NCBI GenBank assembly: GCA_030705665.1
Contig: JAUZQA010000306.1
Span: 1 to 5,356, forward strand
Direction: 5' to 3'
DNA length: 5,356 nt
From: Bacillota bacterium
Lineage (GTDB): Bacteria > Bacillota > Bacilli > Bacillales_B > DSM-18226
The notes under the pieces were generated by a model. The model saw nothing but the letters and a program-made list of their open reading frames with translations. It did no database searches and had not been told where the DNA came from. Each line of letters opens with the position of its first letter. Position 1 is the first letter of the stretch. Below, in pieces: positions 1 through 5,356 of this stretch. The translations under genes were made by a program, and so were the position numbers.

Positions 1-10
1 AATAAGCATA

Positions 11-49
11 AAAAAATAACTCCTGCCAAAAAGGCAGAAGCTATTTTTT
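11..49 (-). terminator. Rho-independent terminator of menA
   Basis: The arms 11-27 and 33-49 are inverted repeats that can pair over 17 positions (two of them G-U wobbles) around a five-base loop at 28-32. On the minus strand the hairpin starts with an A-run, has a GC-richer core (TCTGCC with GGCAGG) and ends in six T's, the form of an intrinsic terminator. The menA stop codon (48-50) lies on the edge of the upstream arm, so termination follows translation immediately. Because the A-run and T-run are symmetric, the hairpin could also stop a plus-strand transcript entering from the left. Whether a convergent gene lies there cannot be seen. Confidence 0.9.
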
Positions 50-986
50 AAGAGAAAAAGTGACCGATAAACAATCCGACAGCAAGCAGAAATCCAAAGA
101 ATGTATTCGTTTGGGCTGTTGCTTTCATCGCAGGAGCCATTTGAATTGGCAAATTGTTGTGAATGAATCCTTTAATCGCTTGAATTGGTTTTGGTGTGCT
201 TAGAATAACAAGGGCGATCCAAATTGGTGCAACGCCGCTAATAATGAGTGCCAAAACCCAAAGATAAGAAATGACAAACAGGCCTGCCAAGATGTAAACA
301 GCTTTTGTTTTACCAAAAAGAACGGCCAATGTTTTGCGGCCATTTTCTTTATCACCATCAAGATCGCGAATATTGTTGGATAAGTTGATCCCGCCCACAA
401 GGAGCATAATAGGGATGGATACAAGGACGCTTGTCCGATCAACTGTTCCTGTTTGGATGAAAAATGAGATTAAGATAATCAGAAATCCCATAAAGAATCC
501 GGAAAGAAGCTCACCAAAAGGTGTGTAGGAAATAGGAAGCGGACCGCCCGTATATAAGTATCCAGCCGCCATACAAATAAGCCCGACAACAGCAAGCCAC
601 CAGCTGCTGCTTGCACAAATATAGATACCTAACAAAAGTGAAATTCCATACATACTTAAAGCCAGATTAAGTACCGTTTTCGGCCTCACACCATCACGGA
701 CAATCGTTCCGCCTATTCCAACCGAATGTTCCGTGTCCAAGCCTCTTTTGAAATCATAATATTCGTTAAACAGGTTCGTGGCGATTTGAATTAATAAACT
801 CGCAATTAACATGGCGAAGAAAAGACCGAAACTAAATTTTTCGTATCTTAATGACAGAGCTGATCCAAGCAATACTGGCACAAAGGAGGCGGTTAAGGTA
901 TGCGGTCGGGTCATTTGCCACCAAATTTGAAAACCACGGTTTGATTCCACGCCAGGTTTAGAACTTGAAGGTAATTGTGGCTGCAT
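48..986 (-). CDS. menA: 1,4-dihydroxy-2-naphthoate polyprenyltransferase MenA
   Basis: This integral membrane enzyme of the UbiA prenyltransferase family transfers a polyprenyl chain (heptaprenyl in most Bacillus) from its diphosphate to 1,4-dihydroxy-2-naphthoate, giving demethylmenaquinone. The 312-residue product is close to the length of Bacillus MenA (about 310). Two Mg-diphosphate binding motifs are visible: N74-EYY-D78 with D84, and N204-N-IR-D208-LDG-D212 followed by the conserved ENGRKTLAV. A short polar N-terminus leads into about eight or nine hydrophobic segments, roughly at residues 32-46, 53-72, 105-123, 129-146, 158-178, 187-203, 230-250, 252-263 and 292-311. The ATG at 986-984 has a good AAAAGGAG site (1003-996) nine bases upstream. 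It is transcribed divergently from menF. In B. subtilis menA lies apart from the men operon, whereas linkage as seen here occurs in other bacilli such as the B. cereus group. Assignment as MenA rather than UbiA or another prenyltransferase rests on sequence resemblance plus context. Confidence 0.96.
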   Translation of the reverse strand: MQPQLPSSSKPGVESNRGFQIWWQMTRPHTLTASFVPVLLGSALSLRYEKFSFGLFFAMLIASLLIQIATNLFNEYYDFKRGLDTEHSVGIGGTIVRDGVRPKTVLNLALSMYGISLLLGIYICASSSWWLAVVGLICMAAGYLYTGGPLPISYTPFGELLSGFFMGFLIILISFFIQTGTVDRTSVLVSIPIMLLVGGINLSNNIRDLDGDKENGRKTLAVLFGKTKAVYILAGLFVISYLWVLALIISGVAPIWIALVILSTPKPIQAIKGFIHNNLPIQMAPAMKATAQTNTFFGFLLAVGLFIGHFFS

Positions 987-995
987 ATTTGATCT

Positions 996-1003
996 CTCCT
1001 TTT
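996..1003 (-). promoter_or_regulatory. menA ribosome binding site
   Basis: Read on the minus strand this is AAAAGGAG, complementary to the 3' end of 16S rRNA and nine bases before the ATG at 986-984. It supports that start codon for menA. Confidence 0.85.
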
Positions 1004-1020
1004 AAAAATAATATCTATAA

Positions 1021-1050
1021 ATTTTAGATAAACTACTTGTACAATATCAA
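1021..1050 (-). promoter_or_regulatory. Candidate proximal sigma-A promoter of menA
   Basis: On the minus strand, TTGATA (1050-1045; 5 of 6 to the -35 consensus) and TAAAAT (1026-1021; 5 of 6 to the -10 consensus) are separated by 18 bases. Transcription would start near 1014, giving a leader of about 28 bases before the menA ATG. The region is very A/T-rich, so chance matches are easy. An eight-base palindrome, TTGTACAA (1037-1044), lies in the spacer. Confidence 0.5.
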
Positions 1051-1069
1051 AGAATATTATCCAAAACTA

Positions 1070-1098
1070 AGTTTATGGAATTAGCCGAACAGTGTCAA
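1070..1098 (-). promoter_or_regulatory. Candidate distal sigma-A promoter of menA
   Basis: On the minus strand a perfect TTGACA (1098-1093) is followed, after exactly 17 bases, by TAAACT (1075-1070; 4 of 6 to TATAAT). The start would be near 1063, giving a leader of about 75 bases. It has a better -35 box and spacing but a poorer -10 box than the proximal candidate. Either or both may be used. Confidence 0.45.
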
Positions 1099-1160
1099 TG
1101 ACTTTTTAACTACTTTAATTGGAGGATTTTCCTAGCCTGCTGTTTAGTGGAAATAAAGTG

Positions 1161-1189
1161 TTAAGCATACGTAATGATATTATTATAAT
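1161..1189 (+). promoter_or_regulatory. Weak upstream promoter candidate for the menF operon
   Basis: A perfect TATAAT (1184-1189) sits in an A/T-rich stretch, with TTAAGC (1161-1166; 3 of 6 to the -35 consensus) 17 bases upstream. The -35 is poor and there is no TG extension before the -10, so this is a secondary possibility. If used, the leader before the menF TTG would be about 115 bases. Confidence 0.25.
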
Positions 1190-1224
1190 AAGGAATAAAC
1201 TAGGCACTTTTGTGACTTGTAATA

Positions 1225-1254
1225 TTGACACCGCTCTTATTGGAGTAGTATCTT
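1225..1254 (+). promoter_or_regulatory. Candidate main sigma-A promoter of the menFDHB operon
   Basis: A perfect -35 box TTGACA (1225-1230) is followed by two imperfect -10 options: TATCTT (1249-1254; 18-base spacer) or TAGTAT (1246-1251; 15-base spacer), each 4 of 6. Transcription would start around 1258-1262, leaving a leader of about 50 bases before the menF TTG at 1312. The weak -10 would suit a promoter that needs an activator or is modulated by growth conditions. That is inference. Confidence 0.55.
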
Positions 1255-1278
1255 AAAATAGGCTTAAAATGAATGGAT

Positions 1279-1297
1279 AACAGCTTTTGTGGCTGTT
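1279..1297 (+). other. Small stem-loop in the menF leader
   Basis: AACAGC (1279-1284) and GCTGTT (1292-1297) can pair as a 6-bp stem around a seven-base loop. The stem ends two bases before the menF ribosome binding site (1300-1305). It is too short to be a convincing riboswitch, and the T-run after it (three T's in all past the stem's G) is too short for a good terminator. It could tune access to the ribosome site or be chance. Confidence 0.3.
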
Positions 1298-1299
1298 TT

Positions 1300-1305
1300 G
1301 GAGGG
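1300..1305 (+). promoter_or_regulatory. menF ribosome binding site (decides TTG start)
   Basis: GGAGGG lies six bases before the TTG at 1312-1314. The in-frame ATG at 1273 has no such site upstream, so this site selects TTG 1312 as the menF start. Confidence 0.85.
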
Positions 1306-1311
1306 ATTTCT

Positions 1312-2712
1312 TTGGTTACCATTCAAGAAACGGATATAAAAGAAAAGGGAATGGCAGCGCTAACGAAAGCAAAAAAGCTTGATCGGCCGATTTTAGTTAG
1401 TGTTGTAAATAAAATTGATGATATAGATCCTATATTGTTTTTTCAAAATGGAAGAGAAAAATTTTTAGGAGAACGATTTTTCTGGAAGGATCCTTCAGAC
1501 GAAATTATTCTCGTTGGCATGGGAATAGCAAAGCAAATACAATCGGATCAGGCTTCTGACCGCTTTTTTCACGTTGAAAAAAAGTGGCAGGATTTTTTAA
1601 CAGAGACTCTGACTTATAATCCCTATGAGGAAAATGGAATTGGGCCGCTTATTTTTGGCGGATTTTCTTTTGATCCATTAAAGCAAAAGACTGAGCTTTG
1701 GAGTAAATTCTCCCATTCACAGTTTCATGTTCCAAAGTTTATGCTTAGCATCATTCACGGGAAAACGTTTTTAACTACTAACATTTTATGTTCAAAGGAT
1801 ACTGACCCTGCTTTATTCGAGGCTGCAGCAAAAGAAATGCAGATCCTTTTTAACAGGGCTGAGCAAGACAACGATCAACAGCCTGCACGTCTTATTGATA
1901 CGAATGTTGTATCTCCCCAAAGGTGGAGGGAAATAGTTGATCAGGTTGTTCAGGATTTAAAAAATGGACCGCTAAAAAAAGTAGTCCTTGCTCGTGAACT
2001 GCGCCTTATTTTTGATCAAGAAGTGGCAAGTGAGAAGGTTTTAAGTACGCTTCGTAAAGAACAACATAACAGTTTTACTTTTGCATTTGAGTCCAATGGG
2101 GATTGCTTTATTGGTGCTACACCGGAACGGCTTGTAAAAAAACAGGGAGACAATGTCTTTTCAACTTGTTTAGCAGGTTCAATTCCGAGGGGGAAAACGC
2201 CAGAAGATGATCAAATTTTAGGAGAACAATTATTGGCAGATCGGAAAAATAGAATGGAACATCAGTATGTTGTCGAAATGATCAAGGAAGCCCTTGAAGA
2301 ATCTTGTGAAGATCTCATTTTGCCAGATCAGCCGCAATTGATGAAACTAAAAAATATCCAGCATCTTTACACACCGGTTATTGGAAAATGCAAAAAGGAT
2401 TCATCACTTTTACTATTGGTTGAAAGACTGCATCCAACACCTGCACTCGGCGGACTTCCAAAGAAAGAAGCGGTTGAAAAAATCAGGCAGGTTGAGGAAC
2501 TAGATCGCGGCTTTTTTGGTGCGCCGCTTGGCTGGATTGATTATAAAGGTAATGGAGAATTTGCTGTTTCCATTCGCTCTGGGTTAATACAAGGTAAAGA
2601 GGCTTCTCTCTTTGCAGGCTGTGGCATTGTGGCGGATTCGGATGCGGAAAGCGAATTTATGGAGACAAGTTTGAAATTTAGACCAATGCTTACGGCGCTT
2701 GGAGGAAAGTAA
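1312..2712 (+). CDS. menF: Isochorismate synthase MenF
   Basis: This Mg-dependent cytosolic enzyme converts chorismate to isochorismate, the committed step of the pathway. With the TTG start the product has 466 residues, close to B. subtilis MenF (about 470), and begins MVTIQ, like MVTTVQ in that protein as I recall it. The C-terminal chorismate-binding domain (about 200-466) is complete. It shows K223 in KVVLAR (general base by analogy with EntC/MenF), E272 in GATPERL (general acid), LAGSIPRG at 287-294, HPTPALGG at 374-381, NGEFAVSIRSG before residue 425, and Mg-ligand glutamates E448 and E451 in EFMET. The length and the N-terminal domain fit MenF better than a siderophore-type DhbC/EntC, and menD next door agrees. 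A start at ATG 1273 would add 13 residues (MDNSFCGCFGGIS) with no ribosome site and no likeness to the family. The stop (TAA, 2710-2712) is one base before the menD ATG. Confidence 0.96.
   Translation: MVTIQETDIKEKGMAALTKAKKLDRPILVSVVNKIDDIDPILFFQNGREKFLGERFFWKDPSDEIILVGMGIAKQIQSDQASDRFFHVEKKWQDFLTETLTYNPYEENGIGPLIFGGFSFDPLKQKTELWSKFSHSQFHVPKFMLSIIHGKTFLTTNILCSKDTDPALFEAAAKEMQILFNRAEQDNDQQPARLIDTNVVSPQRWREIVDQVVQDLKNGPLKKVVLARELRLIFDQEVASEKVLSTLRKEQHNSFTFAFESNGDCFIGATPERLVKKQGDNVFSTCLAGSIPRGKTPEDDQILGEQLLADRKNRMEHQYVVEMIKEALEESCEDLILPDQPQLMKLKNIQHLYTPVIGKCKKDSSLLLLVERLHPTPALGGLPKKEAVEKIRQVEELDRGFFGAPLGWIDYKGNGEFAVSIRSGLIQGKEASLFAGCGIVADSDAESEFMETSLKFRPMLTALGGK
2701..2705 (+). promoter_or_regulatory. 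menD ribosome binding site inside the menF end
   Basis: GGAGG (2701-2705) encodes part of the last Gly-Gly-Lys of MenF and lies eight bases before the ATG at 2714. It favours ATG 2714 over the in-frame TTG at 2699, which starts upstream of this site. Confidence 0.85.
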
Positions 2713-2713
2713 A

Positions 2714-4468
2714 ATGAATCATCAAGAAGCTTTAACAGCTTATACAGCTGCCTTTGTAGCAGAGTTAGTACAAACAGGTGTTACGGACGCAGTCGTCAGT
2801 CCAGGCTCAAGGTCAACTCCGATGGCCATGGTGATGGCGGAACATCCGGGATTGAACGTCCATATCCATGTGGATGAACGGTCTGCTGCATTTTTTGCAC
2901 TTGGCATTGCCAAAGCAACTGGAAAGCCTGTTGCCATCCTTTGTACATCTGGGACAGCGGCAGCTAACTATTTTCCAGCTGTCGCCGAGGCCAATATCTC
3001 ACGTATCCCGTTGATTGTGATTACCTCTGACAGGCCGCATGAATTAAGAGATGTAGGTGCACCTCAGGCCATTGACCAAATTCACTTATATGGTCATCAT
3101 GTAAAATGGTTTGCGGAAATGGCTGTTCCTGAAAATAGTGATGAAATGCTGCATTATGTAAGGAGTGTTTGCGGCCGTGCAGCAGCAACTGCTCTTCAAG
3201 CACCCTCTGGACCAGTTCATCTGAATTTCCCATTTCGGGAACCACTCATCCCAAAAATTGATGATGAGAATGTTTTTCAATTGAAAGAACGTCCGCGAAG
3301 ATATGTGAATGTCCGTAATGGAGCATTAACCATTGATAAAACTGATCTTCGGGAAATTGCCGCTGCTTTAAATGAGCATGAAAAAGGGATGATTATTTGC
3401 GGCCAAATAGAGGATGAAGCATTTATAGAAATGGTATTGGAGCTTTCTGAACGATTACAGTTTCCAATCTTGGCCGATCCCTTGTCACAGTTAAGAAGTG
3501 GAATGCATTCGACTGAAAATGTGATAGACGCCTATGACACGTTTTTACGAAGTGGTGACGCCAAAGATTATTTGAAACCAACCATTGTTTTGCGTTTTGG
3601 GGCTATGCCTGTTTCAAAGGCGCTGACGATCTTCTTAAAAGAAAACCATCAGGCGGAGCACTTAGTTGTTGATGGCGGCGGAGGCTGGCGTGATCCTGCT
3701 GCACTGTCTACCGAGATGATTTATTGTAACGAAACGATTTTTTGTCAAGAACTCATGTCCGAGCTAAAGGAAAATAAGAATCAACAATATTTACATAAGT
3801 GGCAGGCACTAAATCGCCTAACAAAGGAAAATCTCACCGCCATAAGAGATACAGCAGAATTAAGTGAGTCGCGTTTATTTTATCAAATGGCTGAAATACT
3901 TCCTGAAAATGCTAATTTATTTGTCGGAAACAGCATGCCAATTCGAGATTTAGATAGTTTTTTCCATAATAATCGTAAATCGATTCGTATTTTGGCTAAC
4001 AGGGGAGCAAATGGAATTGACGGGACAATTTCAACCGCATTAGGTGCTGCATCAGTTTCTCAACAGCCGTCTTATCTTGTTCTTGGTGACTTAACCTTTT
4101 TCCATGATTTAAACGGCTTGCTTGCTGCCAAACTCTATCCCATTGATATAACCATCATCATTATCAATAATAATGGCGGCGGAATTTTTTCCTTCCTGCC
4201 GCAGGCGGAGCACCCAAAACATTTTGAACTTTTGTTCGGAACACCGCTCGATCTTGATTTTGAACATGTTGTTCGCATGTATAACGGGAAATTTACACGT
4301 GTTCAGGATTGGGATCACTTCGGGGCCGTTATGGAGTCTTCCAAAACGACTCATGGATTAAATGTCATCGAAGTTGTAACAAAAAGAGACAGAAATACCG
4401 AAGAACACAGAAAAATGTGGAATTTGGTTTCCCAGGAAATATCAAAGTATGTCAATGGTGACGAGTAA
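2714..4468 (+). CDS. menD: SEPHCHC synthase MenD (ThDP-dependent)
   Basis: MenD (2-succinyl-5-enolpyruvyl-6-hydroxy-3-cyclohexene-1-carboxylate synthase) decarboxylates 2-oxoglutarate on thiamine diphosphate and adds the product to isochorismate. It is cytosolic and normally a dimer or tetramer. The 584-residue product matches the family (about 550-590). Visible landmarks are SPGSRSTP at 29-36; E55 in DERSAAFF, the glutamate that activates ThDP; CTSGTAAAN at 77-85; SDRPHELRDVGAPQAIDQ at 105-122; NSMPIRD at 406-412; RGANGIDG at 430-437; and the ThDP/Mg motif from G458-D459 through HDLNGLLAAK to NNNGGGIFSFLPQ (485-497). The start chosen is ATG 2714, one base after the menF stop, with GGAGG eight bases upstream, which implies translational coupling to menF. 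The stop codon overlaps the menH start (TAATG). No key residue is missing. Confidence 0.98.
   Translation: MNHQEALTAYTAAFVAELVQTGVTDAVVSPGSRSTPMAMVMAEHPGLNVHIHVDERSAAFFALGIAKATGKPVAILCTSGTAAANYFPAVAEANISRIPLIVITSDRPHELRDVGAPQAIDQIHLYGHHVKWFAEMAVPENSDEMLHYVRSVCGRAAATALQAPSGPVHLNFPFREPLIPKIDDENVFQLKERPRRYVNVRNGALTIDKTDLREIAAALNEHEKGMIICGQIEDEAFIEMVLELSERLQFPILADPLSQLRSGMHSTENVIDAYDTFLRSGDAKDYLKPTIVLRFGAMPVSKALTIFLKENHQAEHLVVDGGGGWRDPAALSTEMIYCNETIFCQELMSELKENKNQQYLHKWQALNRLTKENLTAIRDTAELSESRLFYQMAEILPENANLFVGNSMPIRDLDSFFHNNRKSIRILANRGANGIDGTISTALGAASVSQQPSYLVLGDLTFFHDLNGLLAAKLYPIDITIIIINNNGGGIFSFLPQAEHPKHFELLFGTPLDLDFEHVVRMYNGKFTRVQDWDHFGAVMESSKTTHGLNVIEVVTKRDRNTEEHRKMWNLVSQEISKYVNGDE
4457..4461 (+). 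promoter_or_regulatory. Off-centre ribosome binding site for menH
   Basis: GGTGA, six bases before the menH ATG, can pair with the UCACC part of the 16S tail (consensus AAGGAGGTGATC) rather than with the usual CCUCC core. It is the only complementarity seen here, so menH probably depends largely on ribosomes arriving from menD. Confidence 0.45.
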
Positions 4469-5277
4469 TGGAGATTGTGATTGAAGGAGTTCAGTATCAT
4501 ATCGAAACATGTGGTGAAGGGCAGCCACTTCTCTTGCTGCATGGCTTTACCGGAGATTCTTCCACATGGCTTCCGTTTTGTGAAAAATGGGGCAAGCATT
4601 CGAGACTAATCATCCCTGATCTCATGGGTCATGGAAAGACTGATGCTCCCAAGGATGCAGAACGGTACCAGATTGAAGTGGCAGCCAAGGATTTACTTCA
4701 TATTCTTGAAAAATTAGATTGCAAAAAAGTGGATGTACTCGGCTACTCAATGGGAGGCAGACTAGCTTTAACCTTCGCCATCCTGTATCCGGAAAAGGTA
4801 AACAGGTTGATTCTAGAGAGCTCATCACCTGGATTGTTAACGGAAACTGAAAGATTAGAAAGACGTATGAAAGATAATGAACTTGCGGATTTTATAAAAG
4901 AAAAGGGAATAAAAGATTTCGTTGATTATTGGGAAAATATTTCGCTCTTTTCTACGATGAGAACTTTGCCGCAACAAATAATAGATAAGGTCAGACAACA
5001 GCGTCTATCACATTCTTCTCAAGGTTTAGCAAACAGTTTAAAGGGAATGGGAACTGGTGCACAGCCATCATGGTGGGGGAAATTAGATCAACTTGCTCAA
5101 CAGGTTCTGTTACTTACAGGAGAAAAAGACGAAAAGTTTTGTCGTATTGCCGAAAAGATGCAAAAGCTATTAAAAAACAGCAACTGGATGGTTGTTGAAA
5201 ATAGCGGGCATGCATTACATGTGGAAGTGAAAGAAAAATTTGGTACAATAGTAAGTGAGTTTTTGCTTAATACATAA
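4468..5277 (+). CDS. menH: SHCHC synthase MenH (alpha/beta hydrolase fold)
   Basis: MenH (2-succinyl-6-hydroxy-2,4-cyclohexadiene-1-carboxylate synthase) eliminates pyruvate from SEPHCHC, the MenD product, in the cytosol. The 269-residue protein has the full alpha/beta-hydrolase layout: oxyanion-loop motif LLHGFTG (23-29), DLMGHGKTDAP around residues 51-61, nucleophile S94 in GYSMGGR with R98 just after it (the arrangement seen in E. coli MenH, S86 and R90), the cap region including SSPGLLTETERLERR (119-133), D221 in LLTGEKDEKF, and H248 in NSGHALH. It resembles B. subtilis MenH (formerly YtxM, about 270 residues). The ATG shares its A with the menD stop, and there is only a weak ribosome site, so translation is likely coupled. 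Many alpha/beta hydrolases look alike, but position between menD and menB together with R98 and the arginine-rich cap make MenH the clear choice. Confidence 0.95.
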   Translation: MEIVIEGVQYHIETCGEGQPLLLLHGFTGDSSTWLPFCEKWGKHSRLIIPDLMGHGKTDAPKDAERYQIEVAAKDLLHILEKLDCKKVDVLGYSMGGRLALTFAILYPEKVNRLILESSSPGLLTETERLERRMKDNELADFIKEKGIKDFVDYWENISLFSTMRTLPQQIIDKVRQQRLSHSSQGLANSLKGMGTGAQPSWWGKLDQLAQQVLLLTGEKDEKFCRIAEKMQKLLKNSNWMVVENSGHALHVEVKEKFGTIVSEFLLNT

Positions 5278-5280
5278 ATA

Positions 5281-5287
5281 AAGGAGG
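5281..5287 (+). promoter_or_regulatory. menB ribosome binding site
   Basis: AAGGAGG is a full-strength site, eight bases before the TTG at 5296-5298. It lies within the 18-base menH-menB gap and identifies TTG as the menB start. There is no terminator in the gap, so menB continues the operon. Confidence 0.9.
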
Positions 5288-5295
5288 ATATTATT

Positions 5296-5356
5296 TTGAC
5301 AGTAGAATGGGTTCCAGCTCGTAAATATGAAGAAATCATGTATGAAACCTATAATG
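5296..5356 (+). CDS. menB: 1,4-dihydroxy-2-naphthoyl-CoA synthase MenB (N-terminal fragment)
   Basis: Only the first 20 codons and one extra base are present before the window ends. They read MTVEWVPARKYEEIMYETYN when the initial TTG is translated as Met. This matches the start of Bacillus MenB, which as I recall has the form MTVEWV...Y..I.YETYNG. MenB is a crotonase-fold enzyme that cyclises O-succinylbenzoyl-CoA to 1,4-dihydroxy-2-naphthoyl-CoA. The oxyanion-hole and active-site residues lie beyond the window. The call rests on the N-terminal likeness, the strong ribosome site and the conserved order menF-menD-menH-menB. Confidence 0.9.
   Translation, partial: MTVEWVPARKYEEIMYETYN

Noticed and set aside
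1020..1034. CodY-like box beginning AATTTT upstream of menA.
   Set aside because: It has at least five mismatches to the 15-base consensus in an A/T-rich region.
1121..1133. GGAGG followed by the small inverted repeat AGGA-TTT-TCCT, looking like a ribosome site or operator.
   Set aside because: No start codon follows at a usable distance and the repeat is only 4 bp, so chance is the simplest reading.
1158..1256. A 32-codon open frame starting at GTG 1158 in the menA-menF gap.
   Set aside because: It has no good ribosome site, overlaps the likely menF promoter including TTGACA, and its translation shows no recognisable pattern.
1269..1280. Three-codon ORF (Met-Asn-Gly-stop) in the menF leader as a possible regulatory peptide.
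   Set aside because: It is too short to stall ribosomes meaningfully and has no ribosome site.
2699..2713. TTG at 2699 as the menD start, adding MEESK.
   Set aside because: The GGAGG site lies after this TTG and at the right distance for ATG 2714, which fits the family N-terminus.
3021..3280. Antisense open frames across menD (also at 2740-2937 and 4109-4354), and others opposite menA and menH.
   Set aside because: They lie wholly opposite or out of frame with strongly conserved coding sequence, have no family resemblance and no supporting ribosome sites; they are shadows of the real genes.
1..5356. Search for mobile elements, CRISPR repeats, tRNA/rRNA, riboswitches or an undescribed multi-gene system.
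   Set aside because: Nearly all bases are accounted for by known menaquinone genes and a short divergent control region; no direct-repeat array, transposase, attachment site or structured RNA was seen.

Overview
The window reads as the 5' part of a menaquinone (vitamin K2) biosynthesis locus from a low-GC Firmicute. The A/T-rich codon use, strong AAGGAGG-type ribosome binding sites, TTG start codons and the gene order all point to Bacillaceae (Bacillus or a close relative such as Neobacillus or Mesobacillus). The genus is an inference; the sequence does not settle it.

Layout: menA lies on the minus strand (48-986) and ends in a strong intrinsic terminator at 11-49. A divergent control region of about 325 bp (987-1311) follows. 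On the plus strand comes a tight operon: menF (1312-2712), menD (2714-4468), menH (4468-5277) and the first 20 codons of menB (from 5296). The genes are 1 bp apart, overlapping by 1 bp, and 18 bp apart respectively, so they are almost certainly co-transcribed and partly translationally coupled. By analogy with other Bacillus species, menE and menC are expected to the right of the window.

How the genes work together: MenF turns chorismate into isochorismate. MenD adds a succinyl-semialdehyde unit from 2-oxoglutarate to give SEPHCHC. MenH removes pyruvate to give SHCHC. MenC and MenE (both outside the window) make O-succinylbenzoate and its CoA ester, and MenB closes the second ring to give 1,4-dihydroxy-2-naphthoyl-CoA. 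After thioester hydrolysis, the membrane enzyme MenA attaches the polyprenyl tail. All expected catalytic motifs are intact in the four complete enzymes and no gene looks broken.

The divergent region carries credible sigma-A promoters in both directions, each strand having one perfect TTGACA -35 box. Near the menF promoter are weak matches to ResD/Rex and CcpA sites and a small hairpin in front of the menF ribosome binding site. These are motif-level guesses. I found no mobile element, CRISPR array, RNA gene or undescribed system; this is an ordinary core-metabolism region, and the points of interest are start-codon choice and regulation.
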